In this document: in pieces, positions 25,811-33,865 of the stretch
Position numbering within the stretch: the first letter of the stretch is position 1
How the letters are laid out: the number at the start of each line of letters is the position of its first letter
Source of the DNA: Bradyrhizobium sp. CCGE-LA001
Lineage (GTDB): Bacteria > Pseudomonadota > Alphaproteobacteria > Rhizobiales > Xanthobacteraceae
NCBI RefSeq assembly: GCF_000296215.2
Contig: NZ_CP013949.1
Coordinates: forward strand, 5,883,501 to 5,947,500
Reading direction: 5' to 3'
DNA: 64,000 bases
The notes under the pieces: model-generated
What the model saw: the letters and a program-made list of their open reading frames with translations, nothing else
What the model was told of the DNA's origin: nothing
Database searches by the model: none
Program-made: the position numbers and the translations under genes

Positions 25811-26935
25811 TCACGCACGAGCCGCTTGGCCGAGCCGAGCCTGCTCCGCAGATTCAGGCGCTTGCATCGCGAGAGCGAAGCAAACGCTCCACATCGAGAG
25901 CATAGTGATGGGAACGACGTAATAGGGCGTGAACGTCGGATGACTAATGAAGAATATGAGGTTCACGAGAAGATTGCCGCCGACGACGAGGGCGACCTGC
26001 CGGGCTCCGCCCCGGCCGGTCAGCAGCAGCCACGCGGTCGAGCCAACCGCTAGCAGGATCAGGACGAACTGCATGTCATGCAGATACTGGTTCAGGATCG
26101 CAAGATTGATTTCGGGGGCCGAAGCGTCGTCGGGACTATAAGTAGTAGCAAACGGACTGCCAGCATTGATCGCATTGGCAACCAGCGTCGGAACCATGCC
26201 GACGGTAAAGGCGACGCCAAAGACCAATCCGCGTACGAACGTCGCGGGCGTCCGCGAGCGGAGGAAGGTCACGCCCAAGAACAGGACGTAGCCTGCTGCC
26301 AGGAACAGGTTCGGCAGCCTGAGATTGACCGACAATCCGAGCAGCAGACCGATCAACAGGACGAGCCAAACATTGTCCTTCGTCTTGATCAGCCACAAGG
26401 CGGTCAGATAACCCACGACGGCGCAGAGCGCCATCGTCGGTGCGATGGAATAGCTGGCCTTCGCCGGGTTAATCATCATGTAGACGGTAAGGGCGCCAAA
26501 CACGCCAGCCGCCACTACCGACGACAGCGACCGCGCGTGGAAGATGGCGAGCAACGCGAATCCGCAGACGATCAGATTGACGCTGACATATAGCGGCACC
26601 ACCTGATGGCCCTGCGGAAACAGCGCGAGCACCAAGCCGGTACCTGGCGGATATTGCATCACGTATTTTCCGCTCGCCGTCGGAGGATGGCATGGTGCAG
26701 GACGTCCTTCGGGGAAGCCGATCTCGTTCAGCTTACCGCGCAGGAAGTGATCTTCATCCCGTGACACATCCGTATCCAGCCCGCCGATACCATGGAGCTG
26801 AAAGAGGTGCGCCTGGCGCAAATAGCATATGTCGTCCCATACGCCGCGGGCTTCGGTCCAATGCGACATCGTACGAACGTTGCTGGCGAGGATCAGCAGA
26901 CAGATCAGGCCGAAGGCCAATTTGAGAAACTTCAT
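25811..26935 (-). CDS. Polytopic membrane protein, possibly a GT-C-type glycosyltransferase
   Basis: A 374-residue inner-membrane protein with roughly eight to ten hydrophobic helices. It starts at ATG 26935 (MKFLKLAFGLICLLILAS); upstream in-frame codons belong to the neighbouring GT2 region read in another frame. An early periplasmic loop holds an acidic pair (VSRDED near residue 60) and GKYVMQYPPGTGLVLALFPQ near 90. This resembles lipid-linked sugar transferases of the GT-C fold, but I see no definitive family motif. It follows the GT2 gene by 35 bases on the same strand, supporting a lipid-sugar pathway. Confidence 0.65.
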   Translation of the reverse strand: MKFLKLAFGLICLLILASNVRTMSHWTEARGVWDDICYLRQAHLFQLHGIGGLDTDVSRDEDHFLRGKLNEIGFPEGRPAPCHPPTASGKYVMQYPPGTGLVLALFPQGHQVVPLYVSVNLIVCGFALLAIFHARSLSSVVAAGVFGALTVYMMINPAKASYSIAPTMALCAVVGYLTALWLIKTKDNVWLVLLIGLLLGLSVNLRLPNLFLAAGYVLFLGVTFLRSRTPATFVRGLVFGVAFTVGMVPTLVANAINAGSPFATTYSPDDASAPEINLAILNQYLHDMQFVLILLAVGSTAWLLLTGRGGARQVALVVGGNLLVNLIFFISHPTFTPYYVVPITMLSMWSVCFALAMQAPESAEQARLGQAARA

Positions 26936-26970
26936 CCAATCACCGTGACCCGGACCGCAGGCATTAGACG

Positions 26971-28185
26971 CTAGGAGTGCTTGATGGACATCAGACCCGC
27001 GAGGAAGCCGGTGAATACCAACTGGGCCCCCACGGTAATCGCAGTCGTGGAAAGCGCCACGACGCGGAGCAGGCTCGATAAGTCGAGCGGCCCGAAATTG
27101 GTTTCGCTCCATTGGATGATGGCTGTAATCAGGCCAGCGATCCCGAGCACGAAGATCGCGCCCCCGCCGAATACGAAGAACTCGAGCGTGCAGGCTTCGA
27201 GCATGCGGCCGTATCTCTCGGAAGGCGGAAGAAGGTTCATATCCTTGGCGAAACTGCGGGCGATGGCTGCAAAACAAATGCCCTGGATGCCCACGATGAG
27301 GCAGGTACATGCGACGAGCATCGTCCGGATATCGAAGCCGATTCCACCGATGCTGATCTGCCCGAACAGAAGTATGCTGCTCAGAGCGGTACCCGCGGCA
27401 ACAAGAAGCGCGCCCGGATAGAAGAACAGCCATCTCGGCGAATATAGCAGCAGGAACTTCAGATGACGCCAGCCGTCGCGCCATGTTCTGAGATGGGGCG
27501 GGCGGGATCTGCCGTCTTTCGACAGCGTGGTCGGCACTTCAGAAATTTTGAGCCCAACGATGGTCGCACGAACAACCATCTCGCTCGCAAACTCCATTCC
27601 GGTGGTGCGCAGGTCTAGTTTCGCGATTGGATCTCTGGAAAAGCCCCGCATGCCACAATGAAAATCACCGAGAGGTGTGCGGAAGAACAGACGGCCCAAC
27701 CAGCTCAGGATGGGGTTTCCGAGATAGCGATGAAGGAAGGGCATAGCGCCCGATTCTATGCCACCACGAAACCTGTTTCCCATCACCAGATCATCACCGG
27801 CCCGCAGGCATTCCAGGAAGGCATCGAGGCGAGCGAAATCATAACTGTCGTCAGCGTCTCCCATGACGATGTAGCGGCCGCGGGCTGCCGCGATACCGGC
27901 GCGGAGGGCTGCGCCGTAGCCGCGCATGGGAACGTCGATGACACGAGCGCCGCCGGCCTCAGCGATGTGCCGCGAACTATCCGTGCTGCCATTATCCGCA
28001 ATCAAAACCTCGCCCGTGATCTGAGCCCGACGAAGAAACGCCTGCGCCTTGGCAATACAGACTGCGAGCGTTTCGGCCTCATTGAGGCAAGGCATCAAAA
28101 TTGTCAGTTCGAGCTCAGGCGTAGTCACCGACGGAACGCCCCCGACTTCCCTTACGCTTTTCGAAGCAGGTTGGGCCATATTCAT
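26971..28185 (-). CDS. Membrane-anchored GT2 glycosyltransferase (DPM/ArnC-like)
   Basis: A 404-residue protein. The cytoplasmic GT-A domain (about residues 25-240) has LTILMPCLNEAETLAVCIAK, VLIADNGSTDSSRHIAEAGG and the metal-binding GDADDSYDF, typical of dolichyl/polyprenyl-phosphate sugar transferases. Two C-terminal pairs of membrane helices follow (LLVAAGTALSSILLFGQ; FFVFGGGAIFVLGIAGLITA). It probably moves a sugar from a nucleotide donor to undecaprenyl phosphate for later use by a GT-C partner. It lies between the GT-C-like gene and the acyltransferase gene; codon GC is lower than in most of the window. Confidence 0.88.
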   Translation of the reverse strand: MNMAQPASKSVREVGGVPSVTTPELELTILMPCLNEAETLAVCIAKAQAFLRRAQITGEVLIADNGSTDSSRHIAEAGGARVIDVPMRGYGAALRAGIAAARGRYIVMGDADDSYDFARLDAFLECLRAGDDLVMGNRFRGGIESGAMPFLHRYLGNPILSWLGRLFFRTPLGDFHCGMRGFSRDPIAKLDLRTTGMEFASEMVVRATIVGLKISEVPTTLSKDGRSRPPHLRTWRDGWRHLKFLLLYSPRWLFFYPGALLVAAGTALSSILLFGQISIGGIGFDIRTMLVACTCLIVGIQGICFAAIARSFAKDMNLLPPSERYGRMLEACTLEFFVFGGGAIFVLGIAGLITAIIQWSETNFGPLDLSSLLRVVALSTTAITVGAQLVFTGFLAGLMSIKHS

Positions 28186-28228
28186 CGATTAACCAGTTTC
28201 GCTCGCGTGCATGGGGCAGGTAGGACCG

Positions 28229-29293
28229 TTACTGCGCAATGGCGCGGTTGCGCAAGCCATTCAGACCGGCCAGCCGTCGACCGAGGTTGATCCCCGGAAT
28301 TTCGACCAGCCTGTAGCAGGCCAGCGCAGGTACGGCCGCTGCGAGGATAGTCAGAACGGATAAGGATATCGCAATTGCCCAGGGGTTCAGGTTCTCGAAC
28401 CATCCAGCGCCCAGAGCTATCATAGGCGCGACCGTGAGCATGTGGAGCAAATAGAAGCTATAGGATATTCGACCGTAGAAGCGCATTAGAGGCCAATCGA
28501 GCGGTTTCATCAGGGATTGGTGCGGCCATTGCGAAATCGCCAACACGAGCAAAGCTCCGCCGATGCAATCCATCAAGATCATGAAGCCGGCGTCTTGCTT
28601 GAGCATGCCCGCCGCAAGGAACAGCGCTATGCCGAGGACGGGAATCCAGACCGACATTCGCAGGGAAACGGAGCGCGCGATCCTCGGCCCCTCGAAATGA
28701 ACGAGAATGCCTGCAATAAAGGCATAAAGCGGCGCTAAATTCGCGCCAATGAGATCGCGATATTGGCCAACAAACGACAGGCCAAACAGAACGGCGGCAA
28801 GTACGAGGAGAGGCGTTCTGCCGTGTTTCCTGTATGCTCGGACAGACATGAAGATCAGTGGAGTCGCGGCAACCTCGACCGTCAATGACCACATCACGCC
28901 ATTGATGTCACTCTTGATGAGAAGCATGTTGAGCAAGACGTTGAGTGGCGCGAACGAAGCCTCAAAGCCAACATAAAATCCAAAACGTTCATGAAGGAAC
29001 GCGAGCAGGCCGACGACCGCTATGGACGCCGGCAAAAGACGAAAGGCTCTATTCCTGGCAAATGAGACGAAGGAAATGGAACCGTCTCTGTCCAGGCTTC
29101 GGGCGAGAACAAATCCGCTGATGACGAAGAAAACGACGACGCAGCCAAGACCGTTGGCGAAGGCGAAATAGAGTCGCGAAGACCCCGAGGCCGGGTATTG
29201 CAGGTACATGACGCCGCAATGGTAGACAGCGACCAGAACGGCAGCCACACCGCGAAGCGATTCAAGTCTCGGGATGAAGTTGCTTTGAGCCAT
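28229..29293 (-). CDS. Acyltransferase 3 family membrane protein
   Basis: A 354-residue polytopic protein starting MAQSNFIPRLESLRGVAAVL, the N-terminal signature (LRG.AA..V) of the acyltransferase-3 family, followed by VAVYHCGVMYL with the conserved histidine. About ten helices are predicted. These enzymes O-acetylate or succinylate exported sugars or lipids. It is likely part of the neighbouring glycan locus (same strand, 43-base gap). The base composition is the lowest-GC in the window (about 53% in the sampled line 28801-28860). Confidence 0.88.
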   Translation of the reverse strand: MAQSNFIPRLESLRGVAAVLVAVYHCGVMYLQYPASGSSRLYFAFANGLGCVVVFFVISGFVLARSLDRDGSISFVSFARNRAFRLLPASIAVVGLLAFLHERFGFYVGFEASFAPLNVLLNMLLIKSDINGVMWSLTVEVAATPLIFMSVRAYRKHGRTPLLVLAAVLFGLSFVGQYRDLIGANLAPLYAFIAGILVHFEGPRIARSVSLRMSVWIPVLGIALFLAAGMLKQDAGFMILMDCIGGALLVLAISQWPHQSLMKPLDWPLMRFYGRISYSFYLLHMLTVAPMIALGAGWFENLNPWAIAISLSVLTILAAAVPALACYRLVEIPGINLGRRLAGLNGLRNRAIAQ

Positions 29294-29369
29294 GCGGCAT
29301 TCTTCCTAGCACACCAAGCCCGCGAGAAAAGCACGTTCCTTCCGCCTCATCGCAGCTTGCATTGAAATC

Positions 29370-29861
29370 TCAGCGCCACGTCGCAATCGGGGGCTGGCCG
29401 CCCACGACTTCCGCGATCCGCAGCCGCGTGCCGGGCGTGGTGCCGTCCGGCAGCGCCGTGATCGTGAAGAACCCGCATTCGATGATCTCGCGGTTGGGCG
29501 CGGGCAGGCCGACCTGGCTGAACTGCCTGACCACGTAGACCGCAACGTGGTCGCGGCGGGAGACGTGGCTGTTGAGGTAGATGCCGTGCAGCATGGCGTC
29601 TCCGGTCAAATCGATGTCGCCCTCCTCCTTCAGTTCGCGCCGCAGCGCCTGTTCCATGGTCTCGCCGAAGTCAACCCCGCCGCCCGGCAGGTACCAGCCG
29701 GAGACGTAGCTGTGCCTGACCAGGAACACCCGGTTCTCGGCATCCAGCACCACGGCGCGGACGCCGAGCGTCATGCCGCGGACGATCAGGAAATAAGCGT
29801 GGAAGAGCCGCCGCAGCAGCGGCTCGGCTTTCCGTCGGACATTGCTCAGACGTTCTCCCAT
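29370..29861 (-). CDS. Nudix hydrolase
   Basis: A 163-residue Nudix protein. The Nudix box is GGGVDFGETMEQALRRELKE, with the catalytic REL.EE helix; the terminal EEGDI departs slightly from the EE.GU consensus. It starts MGERLSNVRRKAEPLLRRLF, an amphipathic leader. The substrate is unknown; the class covers nucleotide-sugar and mRNA-cap-like pyrophosphatases. It is divergent from the phosphoesterase gene. Confidence 0.88.
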   Translation of the reverse strand: MGERLSNVRRKAEPLLRRLFHAYFLIVRGMTLGVRAVVLDAENRVFLVRHSYVSGWYLPGGGVDFGETMEQALRRELKEEGDIDLTGDAMLHGIYLNSHVSRRDHVAVYVVRQFSQVGLPAPNREIIECGFFTITALPDGTTPGTRLRIAEVVGGQPPIATWR

Positions 29862-29994
29862 CAGGCTTCCTCGACGTCGTTTTAGGCTTCGCGCGTTCGG
29901 GCTCGACTTGTTTGGGCAGGCTTGTTTGGACAGGCTTGCGCGTTCCCGGCGACCTTGCCATTACAGCGGAGCAATAGCGAGGCAATCGCACGCC

Positions 29995-30879
29995 ATGGCT
30001 TCTTTCACGCTGGCCCATCTGTCCGATCCGCATCTGCCGCCCTTGCCGAAGCCGCGGCTGATCGAGCTCGCGGGCAAGCGCGCGCTCGGCTACGTCAACT
30101 GGACGCGCAACCGGTATAAATACCAGCGCCGCGAGGTGCTCGACGCCCTCGTCGCCGACATGCAGGCCCAGGCGCCCGACCACATCGCGGTGACCGGCGA
30201 TCTCGTCAATCTGGCGCTGGAAGCCGAGTTCGCGCCGGCCCTGGCGTGGCTCGAAAGCGTCGGCCCGCCCGACCGTGTCACTGCGATCCCCGGCAATCAC
30301 GACGCCTATGTCAGCGCGACCCGCCATCGCTTCGGCGAGACGTTCCTGCACTACATCGCCGCGGACACGCCTGGTGCTGGGGCCTTCCCCGCCGTGCGCC
30401 GGCGCGGGCCGCTCGCGCTGATCAGCCTGTCCACGGCAGTGCCGACGCTACCGCTGATGGCGACGGGGACGCTCGGGCGCGATCAGCTCGCGGCGCTCGC
30501 AGAGGTGCTCGAACGGCTCGCGGCGGAGGACGTCTTCCGCGTGCTGCTGGTGCACCATCCGCTGAAATCCTTAGCGCGCCAAAAGCGGATGACGGACGCG
30601 GCCGCCCTGCTCACGCTCCTGAAGCGCCACGGCGTCGAGTTGATCCTGCATGGCCACGACCACATCCATTCGACGATGTGGTTCGAAGGGCCGAACGGCA
30701 ACATTCCCGCGCTCGGCGTCCCCTCCGCCTCCGCGCTCGCGCACGGACGCTATCCAGCAGCTGCGTACAATCTGCTGCGAGTCGAAAAGGACAATGCCGG
30801 CTGGCGCTGCGAGCAGACGGTGCGGAGCCTGGGGGCTGGATTTCAGGTCGGGCAGATCAAGCATGTGCGGTTGATCTAG
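29995..30879 (+). CDS. Metallophosphoesterase (Icc/CpdA-like)
   Basis: A 294-residue calcineurin-fold enzyme. Metal-ligand motifs are HLSDPHLPPLP at residue 8, VTGDLVN near 65, GNHDAYV near 100, VHHPLK near 187 and HGHDHIHS near 222, i.e. the full D.H, GD, GNH(D/E), H and GH.H set. ATG 29995 is chosen because MASFTLAHLSD is the domain start. Cyclic-nucleotide or other phosphodiester substrates are possible. A REP-like repeat follows the stop codon. Confidence 0.92.
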   Translation: MASFTLAHLSDPHLPPLPKPRLIELAGKRALGYVNWTRNRYKYQRREVLDALVADMQAQAPDHIAVTGDLVNLALEAEFAPALAWLESVGPPDRVTAIPGNHDAYVSATRHRFGETFLHYIAADTPGAGAFPAVRRRGPLALISLSTAVPTLPLMATGTLGRDQLAALAEVLERLAAEDVFRVLLVHHPLKSLARQKRMTDAAALLTLLKRHGVELILHGHDHIHSTMWFEGPNGNIPALGVPSASALAHGRYPAAAYNLLRVEKDNAGWRCEQTVRSLGAGFQVGQIKHVRLI

Positions 30880-30885
30880 TCCGGT

Positions 30886-30971
30886 GTCATTGCGAGCGCA
30901 GCGAAGCAATCCAGAAATGTCTCCGCGGAGGGATTCTGGATTGCTTCGTTGCAAGGGCTCCTCGCAATGAC
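30886..30971. repeat. REP-like palindromic element with 11-base terminal inverted repeats
   Basis: GTCATTGCGAG at 30886-30896 and CTCGCAATGAC at 30961-30971 are perfect inverted termini. Inside, GAAGCAATCCAGAA and TTCTGGATTGCTTC form a second inverted pair around a CCGCGG core. The whole folds into a long cruciform. The same unit, with an extra right-hand segment, recurs at 48651-48771. Confidence 0.8.
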
Positions 30972-30984
30972 GACGGAGGTGACC

Positions 30985-31539
30985 TCACCAGCTCTGCAGG
31001 GTCGCCAGCACGGCAACGCCGAACAATGCGGCAGCACCTAGCACGAAGCCGAACACGAACGGCCAGACGCGCGAGCGGCGCGGCGGTGGAGCGGCCGGGG
31101 CTTGCGGTTCGGGCGGGACCACCATCGCGTGCTCGCGCTCGATCATGCGGCGGGCGACATAGTCGGTGACGGCTTCAACGATAGCGGCGGTGTCGTGCGA
31201 TTCTGCGAGCACGATGCGGCCGAAGCGGGTGTCCTGGACGAAGCGGTACATCCGCTTGTCCCGTCCCATCATGATATGTGCGACGACGTCGATCCAGAGT
31301 CGCGGCGTATCGCCCTGACTGATGCCGCGGTCGAACAGGTCGATCGTATCAGGCACCTGCGCGAACAGGGGATCGAGCGCGTCGTTGAGTATCTCCAGCC
31401 GCGCCACCTCGGCATCGCGCAAATCCACGACCACACCGGTCCGGTCCGCGGCCTCGATCCGGGCGCGCAACAACGCATCGCGCAGCCGCACCGGGCGCGG
31501 CTGGCTTGGATGGATCCCGCTGGTTTCCGGCTCTGACAT
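30985..31539 (-). CDS. Conserved hypothetical protein with C-terminal membrane anchor
   Basis: A 184-residue protein starting at ATG 31539 (an in-frame ATG at 31557 is alternative). The soluble region, about residues 15-140, contains VVVDLRDAEVARLEILNDAL and LWIDVVAHIMMGRDKRMYRF. A Pro-rich linker and RRSRVWPFVFGFVLGAAALF follow as one transmembrane anchor, so this is probably a tail-anchored inner-membrane protein with a cytoplasmic domain. I do not recognise a function, although related proteins occur in Bradyrhizobium. Confidence 0.75.
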   Translation of the reverse strand: MSEPETSGIHPSQPRPVRLRDALLRARIEAADRTGVVVDLRDAEVARLEILNDALDPLFAQVPDTIDLFDRGISQGDTPRLWIDVVAHIMMGRDKRMYRFVQDTRFGRIVLAESHDTAAIVEAVTDYVARRMIEREHAMVVPPEPQAPAAPPPRRSRVWPFVFGFVLGAAALFGVAVLATLQSW

Positions 31540-31660
31540 TGTCGGCCTCGTGCTCAAACACCGCGGTTAACCTATCAGCAACCACAGCGCCAGCAAAGGG
31601 TCCACAATTCCAGATACTTACGGCGCCCACAGACGTTTCACCTGTGCCAAAAACAGACGA

Positions 31661-31687
31661 TCCCACCCAGGCAAGGCCTGGATGGGA
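31661..31687 (-). terminator. Hairpin downstream of the DUF4170 gene
   Basis: On the minus strand TCCCATCCAGGC and GCCTGGGTGGGA pair with one mismatch, and a TTTTT run follows about nine bases later. It lies 45 bases past the DUF4170 stop. The T-run is offset, so it is a weak intrinsic terminator candidate. Confidence 0.4.
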
Positions 31688-31732
31688 CCATCCGTCCTTG
31701 GACGTCTTCTTAGTTGGTCGGCAGCGAGGCCC

Positions 31733-31942
31733 TTAGGCCGAGACGCGCGAAGGCTCTTCCACGATGGAGAAGCGGACGCCAGCCTTGTGGCGGCTCTCTT
31801 CCGAGACCTCGCGCCAGCAGTCCTCGGCTTCCTTGCGGGTTTTGAACGGACCTTTGACCTGGGCCGAGCCTTCCACGAGCTTGTGGAAGTTCATCGAACC
31901 GAACTCGCCGCCGATCACCCAGAAATTGCTGCCTTTGGTCAT
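31733..31942 (-). CDS. DUF4170 domain-containing small protein
   Basis: A 69-residue protein: MTKGSNFWVIGGEFGSMNFH, then GPFKTRKEAEDCWREVSEES, then FSIVEEP. This is the SPOR-like fold of DUF4170, a small alphaproteobacterial family of unknown function. It lies 72 bases downstream of isocitrate lyase on the same strand and may be co-transcribed. Confidence 0.85.
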   Translation of the reverse strand: MTKGSNFWVIGGEFGSMNFHKLVEGSAQVKGPFKTRKEAEDCWREVSEESRHKAGVRFSIVEEPSRVSA

Positions 31943-32014
31943 TGTCAGTCTCCTGTTTGAGGTGCGTGGCCGGCCTGGACTCCGACTTGGCGTCCAGACC
32001 GGTCCGATCCGCCG

Positions 32015-33646
32015 TTAGCCGAACTGGTTCATCGTGTTGTGGGCGCCGCCCGCCTTCAGGGCAGCTTCGCCGGCGAAGTATTCCTTGTGGTCGTCACCAA
32101 TATCGGAGCCGGCCATGTTCTGGTGCTTCACGCAGGCGATGCCCTGACGGATCTCGGCCCGCTGGACGTTCTTGACGTAGCCCAACATGCCCTGCTCGCC
32201 GAAATACTCGCGGGCGAGATTGTCGGTGGAGAGTGCTGCCGTGTGATAGGTCGGCAACGTGATCAGATGGTGGAAGATGCCGGCGCGCTTGGCTGAATCC
32301 GCCTGGAAGGTGCGGATGCGCTCGTCGGCTTCCTGCGCCAGCGGCGTCTCGTCGTACTCCGCCTTCATCAGCTCGGCACGGTTGTACTTGCTGACGTCCT
32401 GGCCCGCTTCCTTCATCGCGTCGTAGACCTGCCAACGGAAGTTGAGGGTCCAGTTGAACGACGGCGAGTTGTTGTAGGCGAGCTTGGCGTTCGGAACCAC
32501 CTTGCGGATGCGATCCACCATGCTGGCGATCTGCTCGATATGCGGCTTCTCGGTCTCGATCCAGAGCAGGTCGGCGCCGTTCTGGAGCGAGGTGATGCAA
32601 TCGAGCACGCAGCGGTCTGCACCGGTGCCGGGGCGGAACTGGTAGAGGTTGGAGGGCAGCCGCTTCGGGCGCATCATCTTGCCGTTGCGGTTGATGATGA
32701 CGTCGCCGTTGCGAGCGTTCTCCGCGGTGATTTCCTCGCAGTCGAGGAAGCTGTTGTACTGGTCGCCGATGTCGCCGGGCTTGTGGCTGACGGCGATCTG
32801 CTGCGTCAGGCCGGCGCCGAGCGAGTCGGTGCGGGTCACGACGATGCCGTCTTCGACGCCGAGCTCGAGGAAGGCGTGGCGGCAGGCGCGAATCTTCGCG
32901 AGGAAGACGTCATGCGGCACGGTGACCTTGCCGTCCTGGTGGCCGCACTGCTTCTCGTCCGAGACCTGGTTCTCGATCTGGAGCGCGCAGGCGCCCGCCT
33001 CGATCATCTTCTTGGCGAGCAGATAGGTCGCCTCGGCGTTGCCGAAGCCGGCATCGATGTCTGCGATGACGGGCACGACATGGGTCTGGAAGTTGTCGAT
33101 CTTCTCGATCAGCTCCTTCTCGCGGGTCTTGTCGCCTTCCTTGCGCGCCTTGTCGAGGAGACGGAAAATGTCGTTGAGCTCGCGCGAGTCCGCCTGACGC
33201 AGGAAGGTGTAGAGCTCCTCGATCAGCGCCGGCACCGAGGTCTTCTCGTGCATCGACTGGTCGGGCAGCGGGCCGAATTCGGAGCGCAACGCCGCGATCA
33301 TCCAGCCGGAGAGATAGAGGTAGGTGCGATCGGTCTTGCCGAAGTGCTTCTTGACCGAGATCAGCTTCTGCTGGGCGATGAAGCCGTGCCAGCAGCCCAG
33401 CGACTGGGTGTACTTGGTCGGGTCGTTGTCATAGGCCGCCATGTCGGCGCGCATCAGCGCCGCGGTGTAGCGGGCGACGTCGAGGCCGGTCTTGAAGCGG
33501 TTCTGCAGGCGCATGCGCGCGACGGCTTCGGCCGACACGCCGTTCCAGGTCGGCTGGGTCTCGAGGAGCGCCTGGGCCGCCTTGATCTCGTCCTGATACG
33601 AGGACGGACCCTGGAGGGTGCTGATGCCGCGGGGCTGGTAGTTCAT
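32015..33646 (-). CDS. aceA: Isocitrate lyase
   Basis: A 543-residue isocitrate lyase of the longer class. It splits isocitrate to glyoxylate and succinate in the glyoxylate shunt, allowing growth on acetate and fatty acids. The catalytic loop is seen as SDEKQCGHQDGKV (K.CGH, with Q in the second place of the usual KKCGH) near residue 225, preceded by VIADIDAGFGNAEATYLLAK. ATG 33646 begins MNYQPRGISTLQGPSSYQDE; upstream in-frame codons are not conserved-looking. It is divergent from the ScfR-type regulator over a 219-base region with repeated GATGT motifs, implying acyl-CoA-responsive control. Confidence 0.95.
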   Translation of the reverse strand: MNYQPRGISTLQGPSSYQDEIKAAQALLETQPTWNGVSAEAVARMRLQNRFKTGLDVARYTAALMRADMAAYDNDPTKYTQSLGCWHGFIAQQKLISVKKHFGKTDRTYLYLSGWMIAALRSEFGPLPDQSMHEKTSVPALIEELYTFLRQADSRELNDIFRLLDKARKEGDKTREKELIEKIDNFQTHVVPVIADIDAGFGNAEATYLLAKKMIEAGACALQIENQVSDEKQCGHQDGKVTVPHDVFLAKIRACRHAFLELGVEDGIVVTRTDSLGAGLTQQIAVSHKPGDIGDQYNSFLDCEEITAENARNGDVIINRNGKMMRPKRLPSNLYQFRPGTGADRCVLDCITSLQNGADLLWIETEKPHIEQIASMVDRIRKVVPNAKLAYNNSPSFNWTLNFRWQVYDAMKEAGQDVSKYNRAELMKAEYDETPLAQEADERIRTFQADSAKRAGIFHHLITLPTYHTAALSTDNLAREYFGEQGMLGYVKNVQRAEIRQGIACVKHQNMAGSDIGDDHKEYFAGEAALKAGGAHNTMNQFG

Positions 33647-33771
33647 GAGCCTGATCCTTCGCTGACGACGGCGATCAGCCATCGACATTCTTGACAATGC
33701 ATTGCGAAATGCGTGTCAGGAGCTAAACGCGAAAACGGAAAGCTCGTACAGACGCCTTGTTATTTATTGGT

Positions 33772-33807
33772 GATGTCATGTAACATCAGAACATGTAATA
33801 GATGTTA
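33772..33807. promoter_or_regulatory. Nested inverted repeats between aceA and its regulator
   Basis: GATGT at 33772-33776 pairs with ACATC at 33783-33787, and TAACATC at 33781-33787 pairs with GATGTTA at 33801-33807. The three half-sites lie about 130-160 bases upstream of aceA and 60-90 bases upstream of the regulator gene. They are plausible operator copies for the adjoining HTH regulator; not tested. Confidence 0.45.
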
Positions 33808-33865
33808 TTTTGTGAATCTTGTAAAGTATAGGTCAGCAAGACTGTCCTTGATGGAGATGTGAGTC

